In this document: in pieces, positions 21,255 to 32,123 of the stretch
Layout of the letters: every line of letters begins with the position of its first letter
Numbering within the stretch: position 1 is the first letter of the stretch
From: Atriophallophorus winterbourni
Taxonomy: Eukaryota > Platyhelminthes > Trematoda > Plagiorchiida > Microphallidae
Direction of reading: 5' to 3'
Assembly (NCBI GenBank): GCA_013407085.1
Contig: JACCGJ010020597.1
Span: forward strand, 25,276-89,275
Length of the DNA stretch: 64,000 nt
Made by a program: the position numbers and the translations under genes
The notes under the pieces: model-generated
Told to the model about the DNA's origin: nothing
The model's database searches: none
The model's input: only the letters and a program-made list of their open reading frames with translations

Positions 21255-24157
21255 TCAATACACAGGCATCGTCAAATCGTTATGTAACAAATAAGAGTTC
21301 AAGGTTCGAGTGAATGTTTGGATACAGGGAGAGGTGATAATTGCTTCGGGAAGGGCATTCCACAGGAAACAGACACGTACCGAATAGAAATATCGGCGAC
21401 AACTAATACGGGAATGGGGAATTTGTAGTGCCGCTGAGTGGCTACGTGTAATTCCTGATTCACGGTATTTGAACAAATGTTTGAGTGGATGATCTGGAGT
21501 ATTCAATATTTTGTAAGTAATGATAACGTCACTTCGAAGTCTACGTTGAAGGGGAGTGGGGAGCTTTAGCTTTTTCAACCTTTCCTCGTATGTAAGGTCT
21601 CGAAAACCACGCACGAGTTTAGTTGCACGATGATATATCCTGTCAAGCAAGAATATATCTTTTTTCATCCACGGAGTCCATGCTTGCGATGCGTGTTCCA
21701 TTGTGGGAATTAAGTAGGTCTTCATGATTCTTGGCAACGTTACAGGCGTAAAGGTTCTGAAGATCCGTCGAAGCATACCTAGAAGCTTTGAAGCACGCTT
21801 GTAAATGACCTCACAATGCACGCTGTTCTTTAGGCTGCCACATATCCAGACTCCAAGATCCTTCTCCGATTCGGTCCAGCTCAAAATCGTCTGCCCAAAG
21901 TGATATTCGTACTGAAAGGGCTTACCGATTTGCAGTAACTTGCACTTTTTGAAAATTGAACAGGCAGTTTATTTCTAACTGACCATTCGTGTAGTGCATC
22001 TAAATCACTTTGCAGTTTTACGCAGTCTGCAGTTGATTTTATTCGCATCCAAAGTTTAACATCATCCGCAAAAAGAACTACCTTGCATGAGAGCGTCTCA
22101 GGTAAATCATTGATGTAAACTAAGAAAAGCACTGGACCGAGAACGGAACCTTGCGGTACACCACTGGAGGTATTAATGGCTCGTGATTGTACCCCGTTAA
22201 CTCGAACGGTTGCCTTGCGCCCATTGAGGTAGCTTTCGAAACATACGAGTAGCTGCCCGTCAATACCAATCTGTTTCAGCTTTTGTAGCAACAGGAAGTG
22301 ATCAACTCTGTCGAAAGCTTTCGACATATCCAGATAGCACGCGTGCACACTGTCTCCTGCGTCAACCGTTTGGGTCCAATCGTTTAATACCGTCAGCAAG
22401 TTTGTCAAGCAGGAGCGAGCTTTACGAAACCCATGCTGGGCGACAGATAGTATATTTTGTGATTCCAAGTGATGAACTATATTTTCCGTCACTATGCGCT
22501 CCATCACTTTGGATATCACGGGGAGTAGGGTGACAGGACGGTAGTTCGCGGGATCTGAACGGCTACCACCCTTATAAATTGGTGAAATTACTCCTGTCTT
22601 CCACTCTGTTGGCACCACTCCTTCGGTTAGGGAATGTTGGAACAATTGGCATAGTGGTTCACACAGCTGCTGGTCACAGGATTTTAGTAGTGCTGGTGTT
22701 ATTCCATCGGCTCCAGGAGATTTCCTAGGGTTCAGTCGACACAAGTGTCTTCGTATAATCGCTGAATTAATCTCAATATTATTCAGTTGTTGAGATACAA
22801 TCGATGTCAGTAAATTCTCATTCGCCCTAACCGTTATCGGGCTAAACACATTTGCATAAAATTGAGCGAGAGTATCAGCCGTTTCCTTTGCTGTGACTGT
22901 TAATCCATTCTCAGAAATAACAGGAAACACCCCTGGTTTCACACTGGACCGAGCATTGACAATCCGATATAGAAGTTTAGGGTTTTCTTCCATTTTCAAA
23001 GACAGAGAGCGATGGTAATATTGCTTGTCCTCTTTGACGAGAGCATTCACTTTGTTACGAATTTTAGAAAATTGCTGCCAAGAGGCATCAGTTCTGGTCT
23101 TCCGGTGTTCAGTCCAAGCAAATTTTCGTTTCCCGAGCCTTTTTTTGAGCGACTGCGAAGCTTAAATCGGAAATCACTTGCCCGTCGTTCATCAACAAAT
23201 CGCGAATTATGATCTATGTTTGACTGAAGTATTTTCGTGAGCTCACTGCATTGTGTTTCGGTGTTGTGCTGATCAAGTTCTTGCCAATTTACTAGCCCAA
23301 GCGATCCACGTAGACCAGCGTAGTCGATATTTCTGAATTGTTTGGAGGACGCACAAACTCGTCTAGCACTGCAAACAAACTCAAAGGCTAGCACCAGATG
23401 ATCACTCCGACCGAGGGGCGCAATGTAGTCAACACCCTCAACTGCTGTTTTTTTCTGAAGTAAAGATTAGATCCAAAATTGATGGCAACTCTGATCCTCT
23501 TCTATGAGTAAAGTCAAACACATGATTATGCAGTGGAATCATGTCGATCACCCCACGAAATTTGTGATCAAATGTGTGTAGAGGGTGATCGGATCTGGCA
23601 AAGAGATGAGGAAGATTGAAGTCCCCGATGAGTAGTAATTGCGAGCTACGCTTCTCTCCGGCGTAATTTAGCGCTTGTAATAACCTGTCATTTTGAGTAT
23701 CATTCGAAGCTGGAGGGCAATATATGATTCCAAGAATGCAATCGTCCTGTGACACATTCGTGAGACTGCACCAGAGGGTATCTTCGAAATCAAGTCTTGG
23801 ATCGTGAATTTTCATGCACTGAAGACGTTCGTGACAGTATAAAGCCACACCACCACCTTTTCTTGGGCGATCGTTCCGTATTAGCATCATGTTGGGGATT
23901 AAGAGTTCACTATCAGTCATACAGGATTGAAACCAGGTTTCAGTAACAGCAACGAGGTCTGGCGTGTATCGTTTGCACAGCTCGGTCAGTTCAGTCAATT
24001 TGTTGAACAAACTTTGAGCATTGGTATAGATGCATTTATGTGAGTTTTTAGAATGTAACATCGAGTCAGTATTAGTATTTATTGGTCCGACGATGTTGAC
24101 GTCGGACCGAGATCGTTTTTTAAGCAATTTGAAGTAATTTCGCGGGCGAATTTGCAC
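21255..24157 (-). pseudogene. LINE B ORF2: endonuclease and reverse transcriptase, frameshifted
   Basis: It begins inside the end of ORF1. The apurinic endonuclease part (24157-about 23440) has YTNAQS, AVTETWF, GGGVALYCH, LLIGDFNLPH and LDLIFTS, continuing after a frameshift with GRSDHLVLAFEF. Then come the RT boxes: SPGADGITP, WKTGVISPIYKGGSRSD, NYRPVTLLPV, QHGFRKARSCLTNLL, CYLDMSKAFDRVDH, SGVPQGSVLGP and LFADDVKLW. A C-terminal region follows with ERLKKLKLPTPLQRRLRSD and IPHSRISCRRYF. Breaks: a run of seven T near 23447 (the sibling at 53.66 kb has four plus a C), one near 23.05-23.10 kb and one near 21.95 kb (extra A). All catalytic motifs seen are intact, so the element died recently. Confidence 0.85.
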
Positions 24158-25496
24158 CAGTTTCGGATAATTGCGTAATTAAAGGCTCCAGGTGGACCTC
24201 AACAGCGGCTTTTGAGTTGCACAGTCTAACGTTTTCAGGTAACCTGTTTCTGTTCACTTTTAGCTTGCTTCGAACATCATCCGCCATGCTACTTGAAAGA
24301 AACGTAACCTTAAATGGATTTGCCCCTTTCCCGTGATAGTTCGGCGAATGAGGTATTGTGTATGTGTCGACAACTACAAAATTTTTGGAACCGATATTTT
24401 CGGCTATAAATGACCATTGTTTACGGTCGTGCTCTTTGTTTTCGAAGGCCGTTGTGGCGCCCGAATTTTCTGGAACGTCAAGCAAAATAATACTCCTTGG
24501 TGCTGTTTGATCCCGCCTATTCGGGGCTTTTGACCTTTCCCACCAAGGTATGTCAGCATATATACGGTTGGGTAGGTCACTATGCGTTCGGAGCAAATAC
24601 GAATTTAGTAGGACATTTTCCATGTCCTTTTCGTTGGCGAAAGTGATTTTAAGGAGACGTGGTTTATCTTGATTCGGGGATTTCGTATGACGAGTTAATC
24701 GAGTTACCGACACGGGGTGTATACTGTCTAGGCCGATTCGATTACAAACGACGAACCAGTTTTCACGGTCATGCTTTTGCCTTTCTTGAAAGAGCGTCAC
24801 CTCTGACTCAGGAATATTGGTGCATATTACACTTAAATTTTTTATGCGTTTTATCGAATTTTTCTGCTCCCTGTGATATGGAACCGTTTTGCTTTGAACT
24901 TCCTCTTTTGCCTGAGGTTTAGGGCTCAATTCTAACGCCAAACACTTATCACCTTTAGACACCATCTGGGCGAATGTTAGCTTGCTGGAATGAGACGCGT
25001 TCACTTGGAGCTCTTTGGACGTAACCCCTGAGTCTGGAATCGATGGTACATTATTGACTTTTTTCAACAGTTCCGTCGATTGATGAAGTTCAGATTGCTT
25101 TTTGTTATCTTTAGCATCATCTGCTTCGGGTTGAATCGCTGGGGCAATTTTATCCATCAAGAGTGTTTTAAGCCTTTCATCAATTATTCGATAATTATTT
25201 TCTAAAATTTCTAACCGAGGCTCAAGCCTTGCCTCATAGGCAGCGTTGTGTGGATTGTCGCTAGACTGTTTGCTTCGACATGAAGTGCATATGTAACATA
25301 CACTGGGGAAATCCACGTTGTTGATAATCGATGCCACTTCCTCTGTTAGGGCTTTATCACAATTGACATGTATTTTACTCAGGCAGCCGAAACATTTAAC
25401 GACATGAGATCTAGCGCTTACCCCTTTGTTGCAAATTTTGCACACATCACGTGCAGCCTTCTTTGTTTGGGTTTTCGGGGTCAACCTGCGTGTCAT
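24120..25496 (-). CDS. LINE B ORF1: PHD-finger protein with two RRM-like repeats
   Basis: 458 residues, open from ATG at 25496. A PHD finger (C4HC3) occupies residues 19-70: C19-x2-C22, C35-x2-C38, H43-x2-C46, C67-x2-C70. Residues 85-150 are charged and helix-prone. Two similar units follow. Unit 1 (about 221-305) has LSVICTNIPES, KHDRENW and PRLLKITFANEKDMENVL. Unit 2 (about 335-420) has SIILLDVPENS, EHDRKQW and NPFKVTFLSSSMADDVR. The shared pattern (hydrophobic strand, VPES/IPES, HDR-x-x-W, LK-I/V-TF) suggests a duplicated RRM-like RNA-binding fold; that is my inference. CR1-group ORF1 proteins bind their own RNA. The start is the first methionine before the finger. Confidence 0.85.
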   Translation of the reverse strand: MTRRLTPKTQTKKAARDVCKICNKGVSARSHVVKCFGCLSKIHVNCDKALTEEVASIINNVDFPSVCYICTSCRSKQSSDNPHNAAYEARLEPRLEILENNYRIIDERLKTLLMDKIAPAIQPEADDAKDNKKQSELHQSTELLKKVNNVPSIPDSGVTSKELQVNASHSSKLTFAQMVSKGDKCLALELSPKPQAKEEVQSKTVPYHREQKNSIKRIKNLSVICTNIPESEVTLFQERQKHDRENWFVVCNRIGLDSIHPVSVTRLTRHTKSPNQDKPRLLKITFANEKDMENVLLNSYLLRTHSDLPNRIYADIPWWERSKAPNRRDQTAPRSIILLDVPENSGATTAFENKEHDRKQWSFIAENIGSKNFVVVDTYTIPHSPNYHGKGANPFKVTFLSSSMADDVRSKLKVNRNRLPENVRLCNSKAAVEVHLEPLITQLSETGANSPAKLLQIA

Positions 25497-25599
25497 TGTT
25501 TCAATCCGGTGACGGGTGACTCAGTGCAGTTATTGATCGATCGATAACTAGCGGTGGAGTGAATGCGTTGGATCGGAGTTAAGTGATCCAAACGATGAA

Positions 25600-25955
25600 A
25601 AGCGAACGAGGTAGGATAAAACTGTTGCGATTTCACGATTTTCGATCTCACAGATTTCAAAAGAATATTGGTCGATTCGGAGTGATTTGCTCTTCTCGAC
25701 GGTATTTGAACAGAAACAATATTCCAAAGTACCGGGTCTGTTGCACGCGTGGGTAATTTGGGTTATAATTCGAAAATTTAGATTTTCAAAGATTCAACTT
25801 TTGCGAACTTGAAACTGGTATAATCCAAACGAGTGAATTGAGACGAGTTCAATTATATCTGAACCGTTCAGTTCAGAAGACCGAGGGAGGAAATAGATCC
25901 AAAAGTATGAGAGCAACAGTATTTAGGAATTCGTTGGGAAAATGGCCGCAAAATA
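25600..25955. other. Possible LINE B 5' UTR / intervening sequence
   Basis: No ORF. Sequence between two LINEs of opposite orientation. It may contain the 5' UTR and internal promoter of LINE B, but nothing in the window repeats it to prove that. Confidence 0.35.
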
Positions 25956-28900
25956 ATGCCGCGAAAAATTAGACTAGGTTTATCGAAAAACCATATTGAA
26001 AAGTTAGATGTACTACTGAGTTCAATAGAAACATTAACAAGTCAATCAGTTGTTGACGTGTCAGAAACAATTTTAGCCGATACGATAGATAACTGTATTC
26101 CAACAGTACAACCCCAAAACTATCAAGCATCCCTGTAAGAAAAAAACCTTCAGGTACCGACTCTGGAGGAGTCGGCCTGACAGATATTGTGCACTCCGCT
26201 AGCCTTCTTCTCCACACCCCATCCTTGTTGAGAAAAACAACTATGAAATGCATCTACAACAACGCACAATGTTTTAGAAACAAAATCGGTGAACTGCGTG
26301 CAGTTTTTCTGAGATGTTCACCAGGCTTAATCGCCGTAACGGGAACGCAGCTGCAGACTCAGCAAACAATTAGTGAACTAGATTTACCAGAAATGTCACT
26401 TATTCGTCATGACCGTGAAACCATAGGAGGAGGAGTAGCTTTGTATTATAGGCAAAACCATCTGTGCCGTGAGATTACGGATCCAGACATCGTTTTACTG
26501 GATACACTCTGGTGCTCAATCCGACTAGATAACGGCGAAAACTGTGTTTTGGAAGTAGTATTATCGCCCACCGTCTGGACAGAAAACTTACAATCTGGTC
26601 CTACTGGATAAAATTCACATGGTTACTTCCAGATACACATGTGGATTTTTGATTATGGGTGACTTCAATTTACCGAATCTGCAGAGCAGTAGCATTAACC
26701 CAGAACACTCACTCGAGCGCGCATTCAGTGAGTTGTTTGACGATAATCCTCTTTATAACCACATTACATGTAATACCCGATACCGCGGAAACGATTTACC
26801 CTCACACTTAGATCTCGTTCTGACAAGCCATGAACATGACATTGATAACGTTGCTCACGAAAGTCCACTGGGACTAAGTTTGAAGCTGTAAGAACAAATG
26901 ATGCCCGTAAAAGAGTTAGGCTGATCAACACTATGGCGTTCAGTGATGCTCTGAAAAACACGTTTAACTGCCAACTGGAAACCAGCAACGTACATGAGTT
27001 TTGGATATGGATAATATCTAATCTCAAAAGTTCAATCGAAGTGAGCTGTGAATTTGTCCTCAGGAACTCAAGAAAAAACTGAATTTAAATTAAGAAGCCG
27101 AACTCGTAAGTGGTTAACGGTACGAAACATTGCTTGGCGACACCATCGGCAAAACCCATCATCCGAGACCTGGGAATCACTTCGTTTACTGCGGAACAAA
27201 GTAAACAAATTTGTCATCGAAGACAAGAAGTGATATCAAGCATGATGGAGCGAATCCATGAAATAATATATCGTATGGTTAACGATCAAGCTAAGGTGAA
27301 ACTTGGAGTAGCGTCCGTAAACACATCAGCTGGACAACAACAACATCTGCAGCAGAAACTGCTGACGCTTTAGCCACCTTTTATTCATCGGTATTCAACC
27401 CGATACAACATGCAATAAACAGCCCAAATCCAACACGTTCAAACACTGTTGCCCTAAGTGAAATGAGTGTCACTGAGAAACGCGTTTTCGAAGGTTTATT
27501 TAATCTTGAAACCGGAAAGTCTCCTGGAGCCGACGGAATAACTCCGAAAATATTGCAGAAATTTGCGAGTTTGCTATACAAACCACTCACTTACTTGTTC
27601 GAGCAAACACTGGCAAGCGGAGTGATTCTTACATATTGGAAACGAGGAATAATGTCTCCAATTTACAAAGGTGGAAATGACTCCGATGTTTCCAATTACC
27701 GACCCGTTACTCTGTTACCAGTGATTTTAAAATTACTTGAGCGACTAATTGTTGACGATCTAATGAAACATTTCGAGAATAATCAGTTGCTTTCGAGGAT
27801 CCAGCATGGATTCAGACGAAATTATTCCTGTTTGTCTAATTTACTGGTAACGCTAGAGGATTGGACAAAATCGGTAGATATAGGACAAACAATGCACGCG
27901 TGCTACTTAGATATTTCACAAGCATTCGATCTTGTTGAAAATTCCCTACTACTACAGAAGCTTGAAAGGCTTGGTATCACTGGAAAGTTGCTGAATTGGC
28001 TAAATGACAACCTAACGAATCGCACTAACCAGGTACGTGCTGATGGTGCATTATCCAAACCAATTGCAGCAACTAGCGGAGTTTCCCAAGGTTTAGTCCT
28101 TGATCCGATCCTCTTTCTGTTTCATGTCAACGAAATACCGGAAATTGTTCGATATAACATTTCGTTATTTGCGGACGACATAAAGATTTGGCGCAGCATT
28201 CGTAGTCCAGAAGACTGTCTGCTATTACAAAAGGATCTTGATACGCTTCACAGCTGGTCGTTGAAGAACAAACTGCCGTTTAACTTCAACAAATGCAGGA
28301 TCGTGAATGTGGGGAATCGAGTAGAGTTGACATATCACATAGGTTCGCATGTCCTTGCAAATTGCAGTGAAGAAAACGATTTGGGTGTCTGGATATGCTC
28401 CAGTTTAAAAACATCACTTCAAACTTACAGTGCCTTTAAAAAAAGCAACACGTGTTCTAAATCAACTCAAACGTGTATTTGGGAAATTTTCGCCCAAGAT
28501 ATTCCCAAGGATCATGAATACATACTTGAGACCAGTCATGAAATACGGTGTGCAGTCATGGTCTCCGTGGCTTAAGAGGGATGTGGAACTTATGCAGCGA
28601 ATCTATCACCGCTCAACGAAACTAGTTCTCAGCATCCGAAACAAACCATATAAAGAAAGGATAGCTCAACTGAATCTGTTCGATTTTCACTATCGACGAA
28701 TCAGAGGAGACCTTATCTTACTTTACAAAACATTCCATACCCCGAACCATCCCTTACAGGATATATTCACGCGAAGGGATACGATAAATTATTGTACCCA
28801 CGAATATCTGCTGATGGTACCCCATTCCCGCCTGAACTGTAGACGGTATTTTTACTCTCTCCGTATCTGTTTTACTTGGAACAGTTAACCTTCTACCATT

Positions 28901-29090
28901 GCTCACTCCACTAGCTTGCATGATTTAAAACGAAATTAGACGAATTTTTATTGCATTATTCGTTTCCAGAACACTTATATACTGTTTAATTTATGGTCTT
29001 ATATTGTTTATACACTTAAATTTCAATTTTCACCATCCCATGTTTGTTGCTTTTTAGACCATTAAAAACCTTGAATTACCTTGAATTACC
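25956..29090 (+). mobile_element. LINE F: plus-strand CR1-like element, damaged
   Basis: It starts with a 60-codon stretch resembling an ORF1 middle part, then passes at about 26240 straight into endonuclease: CIYNNAQCFRNKIGELR, GGGVALYYRQ, IMGDFNLPNLQS. RT follows, 27463-28575: SPGADGITP, SPIYKGGNDSD, NYRPVTLLPV, QHGFRRNYSCLSNLL, CYLDISQAFDLVE, SGVSQGLVLDP and FADDIKIW, then the C-terminal part to 28888. The 3' end at about 29065-29090 is the decamer tail CTTGAATTAC repeated. Most of ORF1 is missing. Confidence 0.82.
26228..28886 (+). pseudogene. LINE F ORF2 endonuclease/reverse transcriptase, broken
   Basis: Frame breaks near 26570-26620, 26880, 27080-27240, 27370 and 28430 split the protein. 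The RT box B reads SGVSQGLVLDP where intact relatives have SGVPQGSVLGP, so two normally invariant positions are changed. The catalytic FADD is kept. The C-terminal part (28430-28888) has RVFGKFSPKIFPRIMNTY, YHRSTKLVLSIRNKPYKERI and VPHSRLNCRRYFYSLRI. The changed box B and scattered breaks mean it has been inactive for some time. Confidence 0.8.
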
Positions 29091-29095
29091 ACTAC

Positions 29096-29560
29096 CGGTT
29101 TCTGGCTGTTTTCCATCATCTGGTGGAGACCGTAAGATTAGATTCAGTGAGCCTTGAATCAGTGTAAGTGGTTAACAACGTTATACTTTAATGCCACTGT
29201 TAAGAGAGGTTCGTACAACGAACCACGATGTTCAGACACAGAATCATAAGCTGATTCTTGGTCAAGCACTCAAGGCGTTTATGGATGACCAAAGAAATGT
29301 GTTGCTTACATCTCCATCCCTTACACACCCCTACCGATTTCTGGCTGTTTGCCTTAGTCAGGTGGAGACAGAAAGATCAGGTTCAGTGAGCCTTGAAACA
29401 GTGGATTAAAGGTAAACAAGCTTATACTTGTATGTCAACTGTTATATAGGGTTCGTGCAACGAACCACGATGTTCGAACACAGAATCACAAAGTGATTCT
29501 TGTTCAAGCACTTAAAGAGCTTATGGTTGGCCTGTTGCGATTTTGGCCATTTCCAACAAA
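29096..29560 (+). repeat. Tandem pair of ~235-bp repeats
   Basis: Two head-to-tail copies, about 29096-29330 and 29331-29560. Each contains taccg(g/a)tttctggctgttt, a 'ggtggagac' block, gttcagtgagccttgaa, acgaaccacgatgttc and a palindrome-like aatcacaaagtgatt (degenerate in the first copy). Inverted copies lie at 30.1-31.5 kb. No coding capacity. Confidence 0.75.
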
Positions 29561-30110
29561 CATCGGTCTACGGCTCTAAATTAATTATTTTCCAGCTCGA
29601 GTGATCCCTTTTCATGAATTACAAATAAACTTTGGTCGTTTCCTATTATTTATACATCACCGACTCAGCGTAGATCCGTTTAAATTAATTAATGTTCATC
29701 TAGCCTTACTGTATCGCTTTTTCTGTCAAAAATATACCTGTTGTACATTAGAGAATTTATTATTCAACCTCTGTATATTGTTGATTTAGTGAAAAAAGTA
29801 TTTAGCTTGCTACATACACAAGATTTTAAAATCGACAATAGAATAGATACCAGCAAATTTTTTTTATGTACATCGGTGTTCATTGAGAGTTTATCCGTAT
29901 TATGTCAATCAGAAATATGAATGGATGTTCGTTGTTGATTTTCCTACCTATAAACAGTCGAGATAATAATACAGACATTCATAAATAACATTGTGAATTT
30001 CATGCAGATTGTCACACCAAACAATTCACATGTCTACAAAAATAAATGAATTAACTACAGAAGTTGCCTTCAAGTGCAAGCAACGATGACTGCATCGGCG
30101 TTATTTGTTG
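29560..30110. other. AT-rich spacer within the 240-bp repeat region
   Basis: No gene or known element. It begins and ends with a similar phrase about tgttgcgattttggc / gccaaaatcgcaacag (29538-29552 and 30118-30133). That places it between the inverted arms of the ~240-bp repeats. Confidence 0.45.
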
Positions 30111-30114
30111 AGAA

Positions 30115-31510
30115 TTGCCAAAATCGCAACAGGTCATCCATAAGCGTCTTGAGTGCTTGACCAAGTATCACGATTTGATTCTGTGACTTAACATCGTGGT
30201 TCGTTTTAGGAACCTATGTAACACTGGCATACAAGTATGAAATTGTTTACCACTTTACCACTGTTTCAAGGCTCAGTGAACCTGCTCTTACTGTCTCCAC
30301 CTGACGACGGCAAGCACACACAAACAGGTAGTGGTGTGAAAGGAATGAAGCTGTGAGCAACACATTACTGTATGGCATTAGAACGGGATCTGTGCACCTT
30401 ATTCCGTTGGTCACAGTTAAATGAGATACCATTTAACCATACTAAATGTAAAATGCGGCAGGCTGGAAAATCTCTACACCACACGTATCAGCTTGGCACG
30501 CAAGATCGCGTCTGGACCACCGCAGAAAAAGATATTGGTATATGGGTTTCGTTTAACCTTAATCCTGGACATCATTGAGTCTTCTCAAAAGAATATTCAC
30601 GATTTTGACGCTCGAAACCCTACCCCTGGTAATTAATACGTATATACGTCCTGTTATGGAATATTCCATTCAAGCCTGGGCACTATGGCTGAGGTCTCCC
30701 GGTACAGAAATTTGCCTTTCACAGAGCGAATGTTCGAACTGAACCTACACGATTTTACCCAGCGACGGATACGCAGTGACCTCCTGTTGACATTCAAAAT
30801 CCTGCATACTGAAAACCATCCCCTTAAACACTTGCTAAATCCCAATGGCCTTACTCGAACACGAACACATTCAAAGGCTTTAAGCATTCCGCATTCTCGA
30901 TTGGATATTCGTCGTAATTTTTTCGGTAAGAATTTGTTTCACTTGGAACTATTTGCCTGAAGAAATTACACGCTCAGAATCTGTTGAGGTTTCCGCTTCC
31001 AAACTCGATGAGTTTATGACGAACCATGCGGTATGTGACCGTAACTATTAATTTTTCAGATATTCTGAGATGCTGTCATCCTATGGTTATTATTAGGCTC
31101 ACTGCTTTTTCTACCATTATATTTTCTGAGTTTTGAGTTCTGAGTTTTGGTCAATCATAAGTGCCTTGAGTGGTTAACCAAGAATCACTTTGTGATTCTG
31201 TGTCTGAACATCGTGGTTCGTTGTACAAAACCTATGTAAGAGTGGCATACAGGTATAACATTGTTTACCACTTTACGACTGTTTAAAGGCTCACTGAACC
31301 TGATCTTACTCTCTCCACCTGACCATGGCAAGCAGCCAGAAACCTTTAGTGGTGTGCAAGTTATGTGATCAACACATAACTTGGGTCATCCATAAGCTCC
31401 TGGATAACTTGACCAAGAATCACTTTGTGATTCTGTGTCTGAACATCGTGGTTCGTTGTACGATCCCTATGTAACAGTGGCATACAAGTATAACTCTGTT
31501 ATAATTGATA
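30115..31510 (-). repeat. Inverted array of ~240-bp repeats, split by a LINE fragment
   Basis: Minus-strand copies of the 29.1-29.56 kb repeat lie at about 30115-30371, 31155-31385 and 31386-31510 (partial). They share gaacatcgtggttcgtt, aggctcactgaacctg and tctccacctgac. A 5'-truncated LINE (30372-31145) sits between the first and second copies and interrupts what was probably one tandem run. Confidence 0.7.
30372..31145 (+). mobile_element. Decayed CR1-like LINE 3' fragment
   Basis: Plus frames read ALERDLCTLFRWSQLNEIPF, then NHTKCKMRQAGKSLHHTYQL and TAEKDIGIWV (as EKDLGVW in relatives). After a break comes PFTERMFELNLHDFTQRRIR, followed by NHPLKHLLNPNG and IPHSRLDIRRNF. This is the region after the RT palm to the C-terminus. 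The 3' end near 31120-31145 has a tgagttttgagttctgagtttt tail, a different tail from the other LINEs. Confidence 0.75.
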
Positions 31511-32123
31511 CTTTTATAACCCCATTTACGCATGTACTGTAGAAAACATTTTTGCACCCTCGTCCGATTTACTTGTACCAGTTAACCTTAGCCTGTCATC
31601 TAATAGCCATTTTTGCCTGCAGTGCATAAAATGAATTTATCCACTCGTTTTGTCTCGTTTTTTCCGTTAACTTCTTAAGCTATATTTGGCCCAAATGCTT
31701 CATTTTTTTCGTATCCACTAAGGCCAATTTTGGAAGTGCAATTTTGAACGAACTACGAAATACCAAAAATGGTTGTGAAAAGTTTGTCCAAAAAATGTTT
31801 GGTTACGACATTTTGTAATGAACTGGTACATATATGAATTTTATCAATCAAGACGAACAAGAAACATCGTTCAAATTATAACTTGATGTCGGAGTCAGAT
31901 TGTCAATTGTTTTTAAATATTTGGTGAAATTAATGTAACTGCTGAAAGTTTGTGAATACGACAAAAGCAATTTTGTCTTCTTCTTGTAAGTTATGGCGAA
32001 TCTTTAGACGATTTATTCACTGTATAATTTCCTCTTATGATGTGTACGTATATACAACCATTTTTAGACAATACCGCTCAAGCTAAGTCATCAAGTCTCA
32101 AGAAGGGTATTTTATTTCAAACC
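31510..32123. other. Unassigned AT-rich stretch
   Basis: No recognisable gene, RNA or repeat. Confidence 0.4.

Larger units (their letters stand above)
21112..25600 (-). mobile_element. LINE B: nearly full-length CR1-like element
   Basis: A minus-strand LINE with intact ORF1 and a lightly damaged ORF2. Its 3' end at 21112 carries the heptamer tail (TCTTGAA on the minus strand), which abuts the plus-strand ORF1 fragment. The 5' end is not defined; sequence upstream of ORF1 up to about 25.95 kb may be its 5' UTR. ORF1 and ORF2 overlap by 38 bp in different frames. A close sibling (LINE E) lies at 50.77-54.55 kb. Low damage suggests recent activity. Confidence 0.85.

Noticed and set aside
29191..29409. 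72-codon plus ORF in the tandem repeat
   Set aside because: It is a frame through the 240-bp repeat and is not open in the other copies.
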